Shown here: positions 18,020 to 25,920 of the stretch, piece by piece
Layout: each line of letters starts with the position of its first letter
Position numbering within the stretch: position 1 is the first letter of the stretch
Notes under the pieces: generated by a model
The model's database searches: none
What the model was told of the DNA's origin: nothing
The model's input: the letters and a program-made list of their open reading frames with translations, nothing else
Assembly: GCF_006459125.1 (NCBI RefSeq)
Contig: NZ_CP041070.1
Location: 2,232,001-2,296,000 of the forward strand
DNA: 64,000 bases
DNA from: Halarcobacter anaerophilus
GTDB taxonomy: Bacteria; Campylobacterota; Campylobacteria; Campylobacterales; Arcobacteraceae
Direction: 5' to 3'
Position numbers and translations under genes: made by a program

Positions 18020-18074
18020 TTTACAACTAAGTTGCATTTTGTATAATTCCGAAATTTAATGCAACTAAGTTGCA
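18020..18074 (+). promoter_or_regulatory. Promoter flanked by two inverted-repeat operators
   Basis: A -35 TTTACA (18020-18025) and -10 TATAAT (18042-18047) with a 16-bp spacer. Two 15-bp sites, TACAACTAAGTTGCA (18022-18036, overlapping the -35) and the perfect inverted repeat TGCAACTAAGTTGCA (18060-18074), lie 38 bp apart centre to centre. This layout suits a repressor; the MarR protein encoded just upstream is the obvious candidate. Confidence 0.65.
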
Positions 18075-18093
18075 AATATACAAAGAGGTAAAA

Positions 18094-20082
18094 ATGAAAA
18101 AATATATAAGTCTATCAATTCTTCTTTCTAGTTCGCTATTTGCGCAATCACAGACTTTAAATGATGTTGATGTAATTGCCCAATCATCAGAGGCAGGAAA
18201 TATCCAAATAGATTTGCAAAGAGCTCAAAATACTCAGGTAAATTCCCTTTTTGATTTGTTTAAAAACAATTCTTCAATTGATGTAGGAGGAGGAGCAATA
18301 AATGTTCAAAGAATTTATATAAGAGGTATTGAAAGCAGTAACTTGGATATCAGTCTAGACGGTGCTAGACAAGGTAAGAATATGTTTCAACACAGAGGAA
18401 ATGAACTTGGTATAAATCCCGATATTTTAAAACAAGTAGAGGTAAAAACATATACTGATGCTTCCGATAACTCGGGAGCTTTAGGCGGTTCTATTATAAT
18501 GACCACAAAAGATGCCCAAGATTTTGTTAGCCACGGGAAAAATTACGGTGGAATTATAAAAACAGGTTATGGAACAAATGCTAATACAAAACATGGAAGT
18601 TTAATAGCCTATGATGTAGTAAACTCTTATTTTGGAGTATATGCAAATGTATCTGCCGTAAATAATGACAACTACGAAGATGGAACAGGTAAAGATCAAA
18701 TAGCAACGGCATATAAAGATAGAGATTATTTGGTTAAATTTAGTTTGCTTGATGTAAAAGACAATGATCTAAGAGTAACAATAAGTCAAAATGAAAACAG
18801 TGGTGACTCACAATGGAGAGGAACCGATGCCATTCCTAATCCTACTGATTTAGAAAAAATCACTTCAACAACCACAAACTATGCACTACAACATAACTAT
18901 AATCCAACTAATTTAATAAACTTAGATACAAATTTAAACTTAAGTCAAATCGTATTAGAAAGAGAAGAGATAAATACGGAATACAAAAATAAGACCTTTG
19001 GTTTTAAAATTCAAAACCACTTTAACTTTGATTTTTTAAATACAAAAAATAAACTTTCCTTAGGTGCTCAATATGAGAAGCAGCACGGTATTTCAGATTA
19101 TTTCTACTCTGTTCATGATAAAACATATACGGATTTTGTATCAGATACATATTCAAAAAATAGAGCCCTTTTTCTTCAAAACAGAATGAATATTGAGAAT
19201 TTAAACATCTATTACGGTTTGAGATTTGATGATTATGAATTTGAGACGGGCTTTGGGAAAGCAACGGATAATACAATCTCTCCTAATATAGGATTTGATT
19301 ATGAACTAAATGAAAATTCAAAAATCTATGCCAATTATAGTCAAAGCAGCAGAATGACAGGAATTATTCCTTTCACTTGGCTGACAAAAGTTAAAGAAAA
19401 TACCTCTTATTCGGATAATCTAGAAGCAGAAACTGCAAAAAAATACGAAATCGGATATAAATATAATACAAATAATCTTCTTACGCAAAACGATTATTTC
19501 ACTTTTGATGTAAGTCTTTTTAAAACTACTATTGAAAATCTAATTTTAGCTAGAGATATTGACGGAGGAAGCGGAGAAGGTGGAAGAACCTTAGCAGATA
19601 TTTATAATAACTCAGATGATTTTAAAACAAAAGGTTTTGAGATTAAACTATTATGGAATTATGAAAACTATACAACAAATCTTTCATACTCATATATTGA
19701 TGCTCAAGAGATAAATGATAACTCTACAAGTACAACAGGAGTTGATGAAGCAATAGCAATTAGAAGAATAGGAGCATACGACAGCAAAAGACTTGTTTGG
19801 AATAATTATTATGATATAAATGAGACTCTAAATTTAGGATATACCTTAAATGCCATAAAAGGAATTGATAATCAAATAGATAGACCCGGATACGTTACCC
19901 ATGATATCAGTTTAAAATATACTCCAAAAGAGTACAATTCTTGGACATTTTACGCAGGAGTTGATAATATTACCGATAAAACTTACGGAAAACACTCTAC
20001 TATTGCATCTAAAAGCGATGAAGATTACTATAGATATGAACCTGGAAGAAACTTTAAATTCAGTTTGAAATATACTTTTTAA
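18094..20082 (+). CDS. TonB-dependent receptor, heme/hemoglobin-receptor-like (paralogue of 12613)
   Basis: A 662-aa receptor. I choose ATG 18094, after AGAGG at 18084-18088, rather than an in-frame TTG at 18070 that lies inside an operator. Signal peptide to about LFAQSQ, TonB box TLNDVDVIAQ, plug motifs RIYIRGIESSNLDISLDGAR and SGALGGSIIMTTKDAQDF, barrel ending in SLKYTF. Motif order matches the 12613 receptor closely, so they are paralogues that may have distinct ligands. It has no ABC genes of its own and may share those at 14618-17437. Promoter carries Fur-like and MarR-like sites. Confidence 0.9.
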   Translation: MKKYISLSILLSSSLFAQSQTLNDVDVIAQSSEAGNIQIDLQRAQNTQVNSLFDLFKNNSSIDVGGGAINVQRIYIRGIESSNLDISLDGARQGKNMFQHRGNELGINPDILKQVEVKTYTDASDNSGALGGSIIMTTKDAQDFVSHGKNYGGIIKTGYGTNANTKHGSLIAYDVVNSYFGVYANVSAVNNDNYEDGTGKDQIATAYKDRDYLVKFSLLDVKDNDLRVTISQNENSGDSQWRGTDAIPNPTDLEKITSTTTNYALQHNYNPTNLINLDTNLNLSQIVLEREEINTEYKNKTFGFKIQNHFNFDFLNTKNKLSLGAQYEKQHGISDYFYSVHDKTYTDFVSDTYSKNRALFLQNRMNIENLNIYYGLRFDDYEFETGFGKATDNTISPNIGFDYELNENSKIYANYSQSSRMTGIIPFTWLTKVKENTSYSDNLEAETAKKYEIGYKYNTNNLLTQNDYFTFDVSLFKTTIENLILARDIDGGSGEGGRTLADIYNNSDDFKTKGFEIKLLWNYENYTTNLSYSYIDAQEINDNSTSTTGVDEAIAIRRIGAYDSKRLVWNNYYDINETLNLGYTLNAIKGIDNQIDRPGYVTHDISLKYTPKEYNSWTFYAGVDNITDKTYGKHSTIASKSDEDYYRYEPGRNFKFSLKYTF

Positions 20083-20092
20083 AAAAGAAAAA

Positions 20093-20120
20093 GCTTAGCT
20101 CCTAAAATTAAGAGTTAAGC
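20093..20120 (-). terminator. Hairpin between convergent genes
   Basis: A 9-bp stem (GCTTAGCTC 20093-20101 with GAGTTAAGC 20112-20120). Read on the minus strand it is followed by a T-rich stretch (TTTTTCTTTTTT), so it mainly terminates the NifX-like gene, and it may also slow transcription from the receptor gene. Confidence 0.7.
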
Positions 20121-20449
20121 CTTTCTAATTTATCTTGAACAAAATCACTAAAAATATTTAATACTTTTTTATTTGTATCAACTTTATAAACAGATATACC
20201 GTTTTCTTGTAACTCTTTTATAGGTAAATGATTCTTTTTGGGTGACATTACGACATTTATATGTTCGTCTTTACACATTTCCATAAATTTATTTTCATTG
20301 TCCAAATAAGGATTTTGAATAATATCCACAGAATCAATCTCTTGTCCAATGCACGATAATATCGTTAAATATTCAGAATCTTCAAATCCAGATTCAACAG
20401 GAGATATATAACTTAACTGCTCTTTTGTAGGGAATACAAACTTAGTCAT
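20108..20449 (-). CDS. NifX/NafY-type (dinitrogenase iron-molybdenum cofactor family) small protein
   Basis: A 113-aa protein of the fold shared by NifX, NafY and MTH1175-like proteins: KFVFPTKEQLSYISPVESGFEDSEYLTI, then a DSVDIIQNPY strand, CKDEHINVVMSPKKNHLPIKELQENGISVYKV and a C-terminal helix. Relatives bind Fe-Mo cofactor precursors, but most stand-alone members are uncharacterised, so I give no function. AGGAA lies before the ATG. A long leader with a strong RNA fold precedes it. It diverges from a DUF134 regulator whose C-terminal half has a similar fold. Confidence 0.7.
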   Translation of the reverse strand: MTKFVFPTKEQLSYISPVESGFEDSEYLTILSCIGQEIDSVDIIQNPYLDNENKFMEMCKDEHINVVMSPKKNHLPIKELQENGISVYKVDTNKKVLNIFSDFVQDKLERLNS

Positions 20450-20470
20450 CTTTCATTTCCTAAAAGTTTA

Positions 20471-20557
20471 AAACATCAGCTTGGTGTCAGGATGAGTGAA
20501 AAAAAGTAATGACTAGGGAAAAGACAATTATGTGTTATCCTAACAAAACTGATGCTT
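20471..20557 (-). promoter_or_regulatory. Predicted structured 5' leader of the NifX-like gene
   Basis: Outer stem of 9 bp (20549-20557 with 20471-20479) and inner stem of 8 bp (20537-20544 with 20486-20493), enclosing a 43-nt loop. Read on the minus strand every pair is Watson-Crick or G-U. Read on the plus strand two pairs become C-A mismatches, so the RNA is most likely minus-strand and part of the leader of the gene at 20108-20449. The outer stem ends about 20 nt before the start codon. It could be a riboswitch or protein-binding leader; I do not recognise a known class. Confidence 0.5.
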
Positions 20558-20595
20558 AAAAATATATTCTGTTAAAGCTAATATTTATATACAAT

Positions 20596-20659
20596 TTGTA
20601 CAATAACGGAAACCAAAAAGGTTACCACTGAGAGAAGATCACTATTTTTTATTGTACAA
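20596..20659. promoter_or_regulatory. Two TTGTACAA palindromes / 11-bp inverted repeat
   Basis: TTGTACAATAA (20596-20606) and its exact reverse complement TTATTGTACAA (20649-20659). Each arm contains the 8-bp palindrome TTGTACAA, so this may be a pair of operators instead of an RNA stem. Between them is a small imperfect hairpin, GGAAACC and GGTTACC around an A5 loop (20608-20626). On the minus strand the left palindrome would lie in the promoter of the NifX-like gene. Confidence 0.4.
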
Positions 20660-20692
20660 GTGCACTAAAAAGTCAAACTAAATACTACTTAA

Positions 20693-20736
20693 TGAACATA
20701 TGACAGAATTGTATCAGTTTTTTGAACATATGTCAA
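20693..20736. repeat. Two GAACATATG repeats upstream of the DUF134 gene
   Basis: TGAACATATGACA (20693-20705) and TTGAACATATGTCAA (20722-20736) share 10 bp (TGAACATATG) and are 29-30 bp apart. They lie 55-98 bp before the DUF134 start and could be its own autoregulatory operators. Confidence 0.5.
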
Positions 20737-20790
20737 GTATTATTTAATTAATATATGATATTATTAAAATTATTGAAATAAGGTATAAAA

Positions 20791-21381
20791 ATGGCAAGAG
20801 AGAAACTGCAAAGAAAGTTAGAGTTAAAACCCGTTTCAAAATATTTTGGACCTAAAGATATAAAAGCGAAACAAGATGTAATACTACTGCATGAAGAGCT
20901 TGAAGCAATCCATTTAATGGACTCTTTTTGTATGTATCAAGAAGATGCGGCAAAAAAAATGAATGTCTCAAGAGCAACATTTGCAAGGATTATTAAAAGT
21001 GCAAGGAAAAAGATATCTTTAGCTTTGATTACAGGAAGTAATATAAAAGTTCATGAGATTAAAAACGAGTTTCATGTTGCAGCCTGTTCAAACAGTAATA
21101 CGGAACTTGATTATGCAGGACCTGAAGCTAAATATATTTGGATATTTTTTATTAAGGATTATAGATTAAAATCGTCTAACTGTATTCAAAACCCGGCATA
21201 CAACAATGAAAATGATGCTGCATGTAATGTCTTACCCGATGTGTTATACGATTATACGGTCAACTATTTTTTAATAGAAGATATTGATTATGATTTAAAG
21301 ATTTCTTTGATTGCAAAGGGAATTTATCCTATTTTGCAAGAAGAGGTTACAGAAGACAAACTTGTAAGTATTTTTCAATAG
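20791..21381 (+). CDS. DUF134-family HTH regulator with C-terminal NifX-like domain
   Basis: A 196-aa protein. The N-terminal half matches DUF134: ELKPVSKYFGPK, HEELEAIHLMDSFCMYQEDAAKKMNVSRATFARIIKSARKKI-type helix-turn-helix (about 32-75). The C-terminal half (NEFHVAACSNSNTELDYAGPE through ACNVLPDVLYDYTVNYFLIEDIDYDLKISLIAKGI) looks like a degenerate NifX/FeMo-cofactor-like domain, which could sense the same ligand as the divergent NifX-like protein. Targets are unknown. A hairpin terminator follows at once. Confidence 0.75.
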   Translation: MAREKLQRKLELKPVSKYFGPKDIKAKQDVILLHEELEAIHLMDSFCMYQEDAAKKMNVSRATFARIIKSARKKISLALITGSNIKVHEIKNEFHVAACSNSNTELDYAGPEAKYIWIFFIKDYRLKSSNCIQNPAYNNENDAACNVLPDVLYDYTVNYFLIEDIDYDLKISLIAKGIYPILQEEVTEDKLVSIFQ

Positions 21382-21405
21382 AAGCTAAAAAAAGCTTCTA
21401 TTTTT
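21377..21405 (+). terminator. Rho-independent terminator after the DUF134 gene
   Basis: Perfect 10-bp stem (AATAGAAGCT 21377-21386, AGCTTCTATT 21393-21402) with an A6 loop and a T-run to 21405. It begins within the last codons of the gene and reaches the end of the convergent htpX, so it may work in both directions. Confidence 0.85.
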
Positions 21406-22255
21406 ATAATTCATGTTTTAACTCTTCTAACCTTGCAATTCTATCTTCTGTCGAAGGGTGAGTTCTAAATAAAGATCCAAAAGCATCTTTCATCCCTGAA
21501 AAAGGATTTATAATAAACATATGTGCTGTTTCTTCCGTTGCATTATGAATTGGATGTCCGCCTTTTGCGTAATTATCCAATTTTGCCAATGCACTTTGCA
21601 GCCCTTCAACATTTCCCGTTAATCTTGCAGCGCCTTCGTCTGCCATAAACTCTCTGCTTCTGCTTACCGTCATTTGTATAATTGAAGCTGCCAAAGGAAG
21701 CAAAATTGCCATTAAAATCATAATAATCGGATTTCCGCCTTGTCTGTTGTTATTTCCTCCAAACATTGCAGAAAACTGCATCATATTTGCAATCATTGCA
21801 ATAGCTCCCGCAAAAACTGCCGCAATCGTTCCTATTAACATATCATAATGTTTTATATGAGAAAGTTCATGGGCAATTACGCCTTCTAACTCTTTTTCAT
21901 TTAACATCTCATATAATCCCATTGTAACGGCAACTGCCGCATTTTCATAGTTTCTCCCCGTTGCAAAAGCATTTGGAGTATGATCGGGAATCAAATAAAC
22001 CTTCGGCATAGGAAGATTTGCTTTTTGCACCAATTTTTGAGTTATTCTGTAAACAGGATGTCTTACATCTTCTATAGGTGTTGCATTGTAGTGTCTTAGA
22101 ACCTGTTTATCAGAATAGTAGTAAGCATAAAAATTCATTCCTCCTGCTAATAAAAAGGCTATAAGCATTCCATTTGTTCCACCGAAATAAAATCCAATTG
22201 ATACGAATAATACTGTCAAAAGAGTCAATAAAAATATTGTTTTAGCTTGTTCCAT
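21404..22255 (-). CDS. htpX: HtpX-family membrane zinc metalloprotease
   Basis: Membrane protein quality-control protease. The 283-aa protein has two N-terminal helices (about 5-45), the zinc site [10 protein letters not shown] (about 128-137) followed by two more helices (about 140-200), and the third ligand glutamate in [12 protein letters not shown]. The C-terminal [17 protein letters not shown] is typical of the family. It is a single gene; AAAGGAG precedes the ATG. Confidence 0.95.
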   Translation of the reverse strand: MEQAKTIFLLTLLTVLFVSIGFYFGGTNGMLIAFLLAGGMNFYAYYYSDKQVLRHYNATPIEDVRHPVYRITQKLVQKANLPMPKVYLIPDHTPNAFATGRNYENAAVAVTMGLYEMLNEKELEGVIAHELSHIKHYDMLIGTIAAVFAGAIAMIANMMQFSAMFGGNNNRQGGNPIIMILMAILLPLAASIIQMTVSRSREFMADEGAARLTGNVEGLQSALAKLDNYAKGGHPIHNATEETAHMFIINPFSGMKDAFGSLFRTHPSTEDRIARLEELKHEL

Positions 22256-22382
22256 AAATCTCCTTTCAACATTTTTTTAATATTCTATCATTTTATGGTT
22301 AATAAAAATTTAATATTTTTTTCATTTTTGCAACGCAAACTGTAACGCAAAAGTTGTAGAATATATCTATAGGAGAAATAAG

Positions 22383-22685
22383 ATGAAAAAAATTACGCAC
22401 AAAGAAGACTCTTTTAAATTTTATGAGCATAGTAAAGATTTTGATTTTGAAAAAAGTATAGTCACAAATTTTATTGAAAAATTTTTACCGATAATTTTTT
22501 GGCTGGGATTTTCTATTATTATATTTAATGCTCTTAATGAGAGTATAGGCTTATTCAAATGGAATTTTCTAGAAGGAGTATTTACTTTTTGTAAAATTTT
22601 TGTGCCTTATACCATTGCATATTTAATTGTTTTTTATATTCTTTTTTTATTAAAAGGGATAAGAGACTCTCTTGATAAAAAATAG
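22383..22685 (+). CDS. Small predicted membrane protein, unknown
   Basis: A 100-aa protein with a charged N-terminal tail (about 35 residues, rich in K, D and E) and two membrane helices (about 37-57 and 66-92). I do not recognise a family. AGGAG lies upstream of the ATG. It sits alone between htpX and a convergent response regulator whose stop is 2 bp away. Confidence 0.6.
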   Translation: MKKITHKEDSFKFYEHSKDFDFEKSIVTNFIEKFLPIIFWLGFSIIIFNALNESIGLFKWNFLEGVFTFCKIFVPYTIAYLIVFYILFLLKGIRDSLDKK

Positions 22686-22686
22686 A

Positions 22687-23376
22687 TTATTTTAATTTAC
22701 AACCAAACCCCGGAATAGTTTCGATTAAATTAGGATCGGTTTTACAACGCAATCTGTGAATCAGACTTCTTGTTGTACTATCACAAACAACTCTTTCGGG
22801 CCAAATATAGTTTTCAATCTCTTCAAAGGTTAGGATTTTTCCTTTTGTATTTACTAAAAGGGTTAATAAAATTTTTTCGTTTTTACTTAATTTTATAGGA
22901 ATATCATCATAATATAAAGACTGGGATTCTTTATCATAGTAAAATTTGTCGTAAAGAAGTTCATATCCGTTTTCTTTAAGTTTTTCTTCTCTTTTTTGTA
23001 GTCTGTTAATTGCAATTTTTATCGTAGAATTAAGTTCATTTTTATTAAAAGGTTTTGTCAAATAACCTACGGGATCACAAGAGACGGCTCTGTCTATAGT
23101 CTCTTCATCTGAAAATGCCGTTAGAAAAATAATAGGTAAATTTTTAATCTTTTTTACCTGTGCTGCGGTAAAAATTCCGTCTTTTTCACTTCCTAAATTT
23201 ATATCCATTAAAACAATATCTATAACTTTAGTTCTTACGCAAGCAAGGGCATCTTCACAATTTCTTACGCAAGCTACAATTTCAAAACCCATTAGTTTTA
23301 ATGCTCTGCTTATATCCAATGCCACGATACTTTCATCTTCTACTATTAAAACTTTTACTTTGTTCTCTTTTTTCAA
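22687..23376 (-). CDS. Two-component response regulator, OmpR type
   Basis: A 229-aa regulator. Receiver domain with acidic residues E14-D15, phospho-acceptor D58 in IDIVLMDIN, T in FLTAFSD and K in LTKPFNK. A C-terminal winged helix (about 140-229, KLSKNEKILLTLLVNTKGKILTFEEI ... TRSLIHRLRCK) binds DNA. No sensor kinase is adjacent. The receiver start (VKVLIVEDESIVALDISRALKLMG) resembles regulators paired with PAS/cache kinases in Arcobacter relatives, but the partner cannot be named. Confidence 0.9.
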   Translation of the reverse strand: MKKENKVKVLIVEDESIVALDISRALKLMGFEIVACVRNCEDALACVRTKVIDIVLMDINLGSEKDGIFTAAQVKKIKNLPIIFLTAFSDEETIDRAVSCDPVGYLTKPFNKNELNSTIKIAINRLQKREEKLKENGYELLYDKFYYDKESQSLYYDDIPIKLSKNEKILLTLLVNTKGKILTFEEIENYIWPERVVCDSTTRSLIHRLRCKTDPNLIETIPGFGCKLK

Positions 23377-23533
23377 TAACTACCTTAAATAAGTTTTACA
23401 CAATTATTATATCAAAACTATCTATAATTTATTTTTTAAAGTTTTTTTTAAAAATAAAATAAAATGTTTATTTTTTTATAAAATTTTTATAATAAAAACA
23501 GATATAATGGAAAAACTTTTAAAAAGGGATAAT

Positions 23534-24028
23534 ATGAAAAGACTCTATTTAATAAGACATGCAAAATCTGATTGGTCCAATAAAGAACTTGAAGACTTTG
23601 ATAGACCTTTAAATAATAGAGGCAAAAAAAATGCACCTTTCATGGGTGATCTTTTATACAAAAAAAATGTTTTCCCTGATGTAATTATCTCTTCACCTGC
23701 TTATAGAGCAAGAGAAACAGCAAAAAAAATTGCAAAAAAAGTCGGATATCATGAAGATATTTTATATAACGAGTATCTATATGAAGCTTCATTAAAAACT
23801 CTTTTAGAAGTTTTAAACTTTATTGCGGACGAGTATGATGATGTTTTTTTAGTAGGACATAATCCCGGATTAAACCTTTTGGCTTTTTATTTAGTTGATT
23901 TTAATGAAAGACTGCCTACTTGCGGAATTGTTGAGATTGAGTTTGATTGCGACAGTTGGAGAGAAGCTACCAAAAAAAATGCAAAACTTATCTCTTTTGA
24001 GTATCCTAAGAAGTTTTTAAAAAAATAA
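23534..24028 (+). CDS. SixA-like histidine phosphatase 1
   Basis: A 164-aa member of the histidine phosphatase superfamily, SixA branch. Catalytic motif LIRHAKSDW at about 5-13, second His in LVGHNPGLNLLAFYL. SixA of E. coli dephosphorylates phospho-histidine on the NPr/ArcB systems; the substrate here is unknown. I start it at ATG 23534 after AAAAAGGGATAAT, because the nine extra residues of the longer frame lack the family pattern. A second homologous gene follows at 24110. Confidence 0.88.
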   Translation: MKRLYLIRHAKSDWSNKELEDFDRPLNNRGKKNAPFMGDLLYKKNVFPDVIISSPAYRARETAKKIAKKVGYHEDILYNEYLYEASLKTLLEVLNFIADEYDDVFLVGHNPGLNLLAFYLVDFNERLPTCGIVEIEFDCDSWREATKKNAKLISFEYPKKFLKK

Positions 24029-24109
24029 TTTTAAAAATCGGTTTTTTCAATTTTTTTTTATCATAAATGTTTTAGAATCTGCTTATAGTTTTATATACAA
24101 AGAGGTTTT

Positions 24110-24586
24110 ATGAAAGAGTTATATATTTTAAGACATGCACAAAAAGAGATTCAAAACGACTATGAATATGATTATGATATCTCTCTTAGTAAAAAAGGTT
24201 TTGAAGATGCCAAAAAAATAGGAAAACTTTTAAAACAAAAAGAAGTTCTTCCTGATTTAATAGTTTCAAGCCCTGCAATAAGAGCAAGACAAACAGCTCA
24301 AATAGTAGCTCAAGAGATTGGCTATGATAAGAATATCATGTTTAACGAAGTAATTTACCAAGCTTTTTTAAATGAATTAATTGAATCAATAACTTATACA
24401 TATGATAGTGTAAACTCACTTTTAATTGTAGGGCATAATCCTGCTCTTACAGCACTTGCCCTTACCTTCGGTAATCTTAAAGAAGAACTTCAAATGGGAA
24501 ATGCCGTAAAAATAGAGTTTAACTGTAATTCATGGATAGATATAGATAAAAGTAATTCAAACTTTGTAGAACTTATTAAAATTTAA
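24110..24586 (+). CDS. SixA-like histidine phosphatase 2
   Basis: A 158-aa paralogue of the preceding gene: LRHAQKEIQND (about 6-16), SSPAIRARQTAQIVAQEIGYD and the second catalytic His in LIVGHNPALTALAL. The two share the same order of motifs and probably arose by tandem duplication, but an 81-bp gap and AAGAGG site suggest separate expression. It converges on the flavoprotein gene with no gap. Confidence 0.88.
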   Translation: MKELYILRHAQKEIQNDYEYDYDISLSKKGFEDAKKIGKLLKQKEVLPDLIVSSPAIRARQTAQIVAQEIGYDKNIMFNEVIYQAFLNELIESITYTYDSVNSLLIVGHNPALTALALTFGNLKEELQMGNAVKIEFNCNSWIDIDKSNSNFVELIKI

Positions 24587-25816
24587 TTATTTTAAAAGTT
24601 TTCCTGCCAAGTTTCCGCTTGCAAAAGACCATTGCAAATTGTAACCGCCGCAAGGACCGTCCAAATCCATTACTTCACCGCAAAAATACAGACCTTCAAT
24701 TATTTTACTCTGCATAGTTTTTGGATTAATCTCTTTTAAACTAACCCCTCCTCTTGTAATCATCGCTTTTTCAAAGCCTACGTGATCAATCACCGTAAGA
24801 GGTGTCCAAACTATAGTTTTAACAAGTTTTTCTCTTGTAGAACCTTCTAAATCTTTAAACTTTTTCTTAAAATCTGCACCAACTAAAGTACAAATCTCTT
24901 TTATAACAGAAACCGGCAGCAATTTAGACAGAGTCTCTTCTATATTTAGTGTAGAAAACTTTTTAAAGTGTTGAAAAAGTTCTTCTTCATTTTTCCCTTT
25001 TATCATATTGACAAAAAGAGGAACCTCTTCATACTTTTCTAACAAAGGTGTTATCTCTCTTGAAAAATCCAATACAACAGGACCTCTGATTCCTTTTGGA
25101 GTAAAAATCAAATCCCCGCAGGCTTTAAGTTTTTTTGCTTTTTTTAAATTTATTCTAATTTCCGCTTTTGCTATAGTATCGGCTTTACAATTTGCAACCC
25201 ATTTCTCTTTTGTAATTAAAGGCAACATAGCAGGATATAACTCAGTTATTTTATGCCCCAAAGATTTAGCAAATTCAAAACCGTCTCCGTTTGCTCCAAG
25301 AGATGAAAAACCTAAACCTCCCGTAGCTACGATTATATTTGGAGCATAAAAATTTTTATCTTTTGCTATTACACCTTTTATAGTCTCATTTTCACATATC
25401 AGATCATTTACTTTTGTAGCTTTTTTTATCTCCACATTTACTCTTTGCAACTCTTTTTGCAAAGCTTCTATTATAGTTAAAGAGTTGTGGGTTACCGGAA
25501 AAACGCGAAAACCGTCTGGAATATGAGTATCAACTCTTATCTCTTTTAAAAAACTTATTAAATCATTATGATTGAAAGCTAAAATTGCTTCACTCATAAA
25601 TTTTCCGTTTTTACCGAAAGAGTTCATAAAATCTTCATTTGAAAGGGTATTTGTAAGATTACACTTACCTCCGCCTGTTGCTTTAAGTTTAGGTCCTAAT
25701 TTATCTTTTTGCTCACACAATAATACTTTTTTGCCCTCTCTTGCAGCGATAATCGCAGATATCATCCCTGCTGCACCTGAACCGATAACTATTAAATCAT
25801 ACTCACTATTTTTCAT
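24587..25816 (-). CDS. NAD(P)/FAD-dependent flavoprotein, BaiN/HI0933 family
   Basis: A 409-aa flavoprotein. N-terminal FAD-binding motif VIGSGAAGMISAIIAAREGKKVLLCE (about 9-34), the family sequence LGPKLKATGGGKCNLTN (about 41-57), and C-terminal GLYFCGEVMDLDGPCGGYNLQWSFASG. Members include BaiN and YhiN; the physiological reaction in this lineage is not known. It is a single gene with no obvious operon partner. Confidence 0.9.
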   Translation of the reverse strand: MKNSEYDLIVIGSGAAGMISAIIAAREGKKVLLCEQKDKLGPKLKATGGGKCNLTNTLSNEDFMNSFGKNGKFMSEAILAFNHNDLISFLKEIRVDTHIPDGFRVFPVTHNSLTIIEALQKELQRVNVEIKKATKVNDLICENETIKGVIAKDKNFYAPNIIVATGGLGFSSLGANGDGFEFAKSLGHKITELYPAMLPLITKEKWVANCKADTIAKAEIRINLKKAKKLKACGDLIFTPKGIRGPVVLDFSREITPLLEKYEEVPLFVNMIKGKNEEELFQHFKKFSTLNIEETLSKLLPVSVIKEICTLVGADFKKKFKDLEGSTREKLVKTIVWTPLTVIDHVGFEKAMITRGGVSLKEINPKTMQSKIIEGLYFCGEVMDLDGPCGGYNLQWSFASGNLAGKLLK

Positions 25817-25920
25817 GGCGATATATTATCCAAAATCTTTTAACAAGTAGTTTTATTGCTTAAATTATATTTTAGATTATTTACTATACAATTCTTAAAT
25901 ATAGTTTAAAAGGATACCTT

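Larger units (their letters stand above)
20450..20790. other. 341-bp divergent intergenic region rich in structure
   Basis: No credible gene is present. It contains a nested RNA-like fold nearest the minus-strand gene (20471-20557), two copies of the palindrome TTGTACAA that also form an 11-bp stem (20596-20659), and two GAACATATG repeats nearest the plus-strand gene (20693-20736). Each is listed separately. Confidence 0.8.

Noticed and set aside
20491-20508. Tiny open frame (MSEKK) inside the structured leader
   Set aside because: Five codons, no ribosome binding site, and located in the loop of a fold that favours the other strand.
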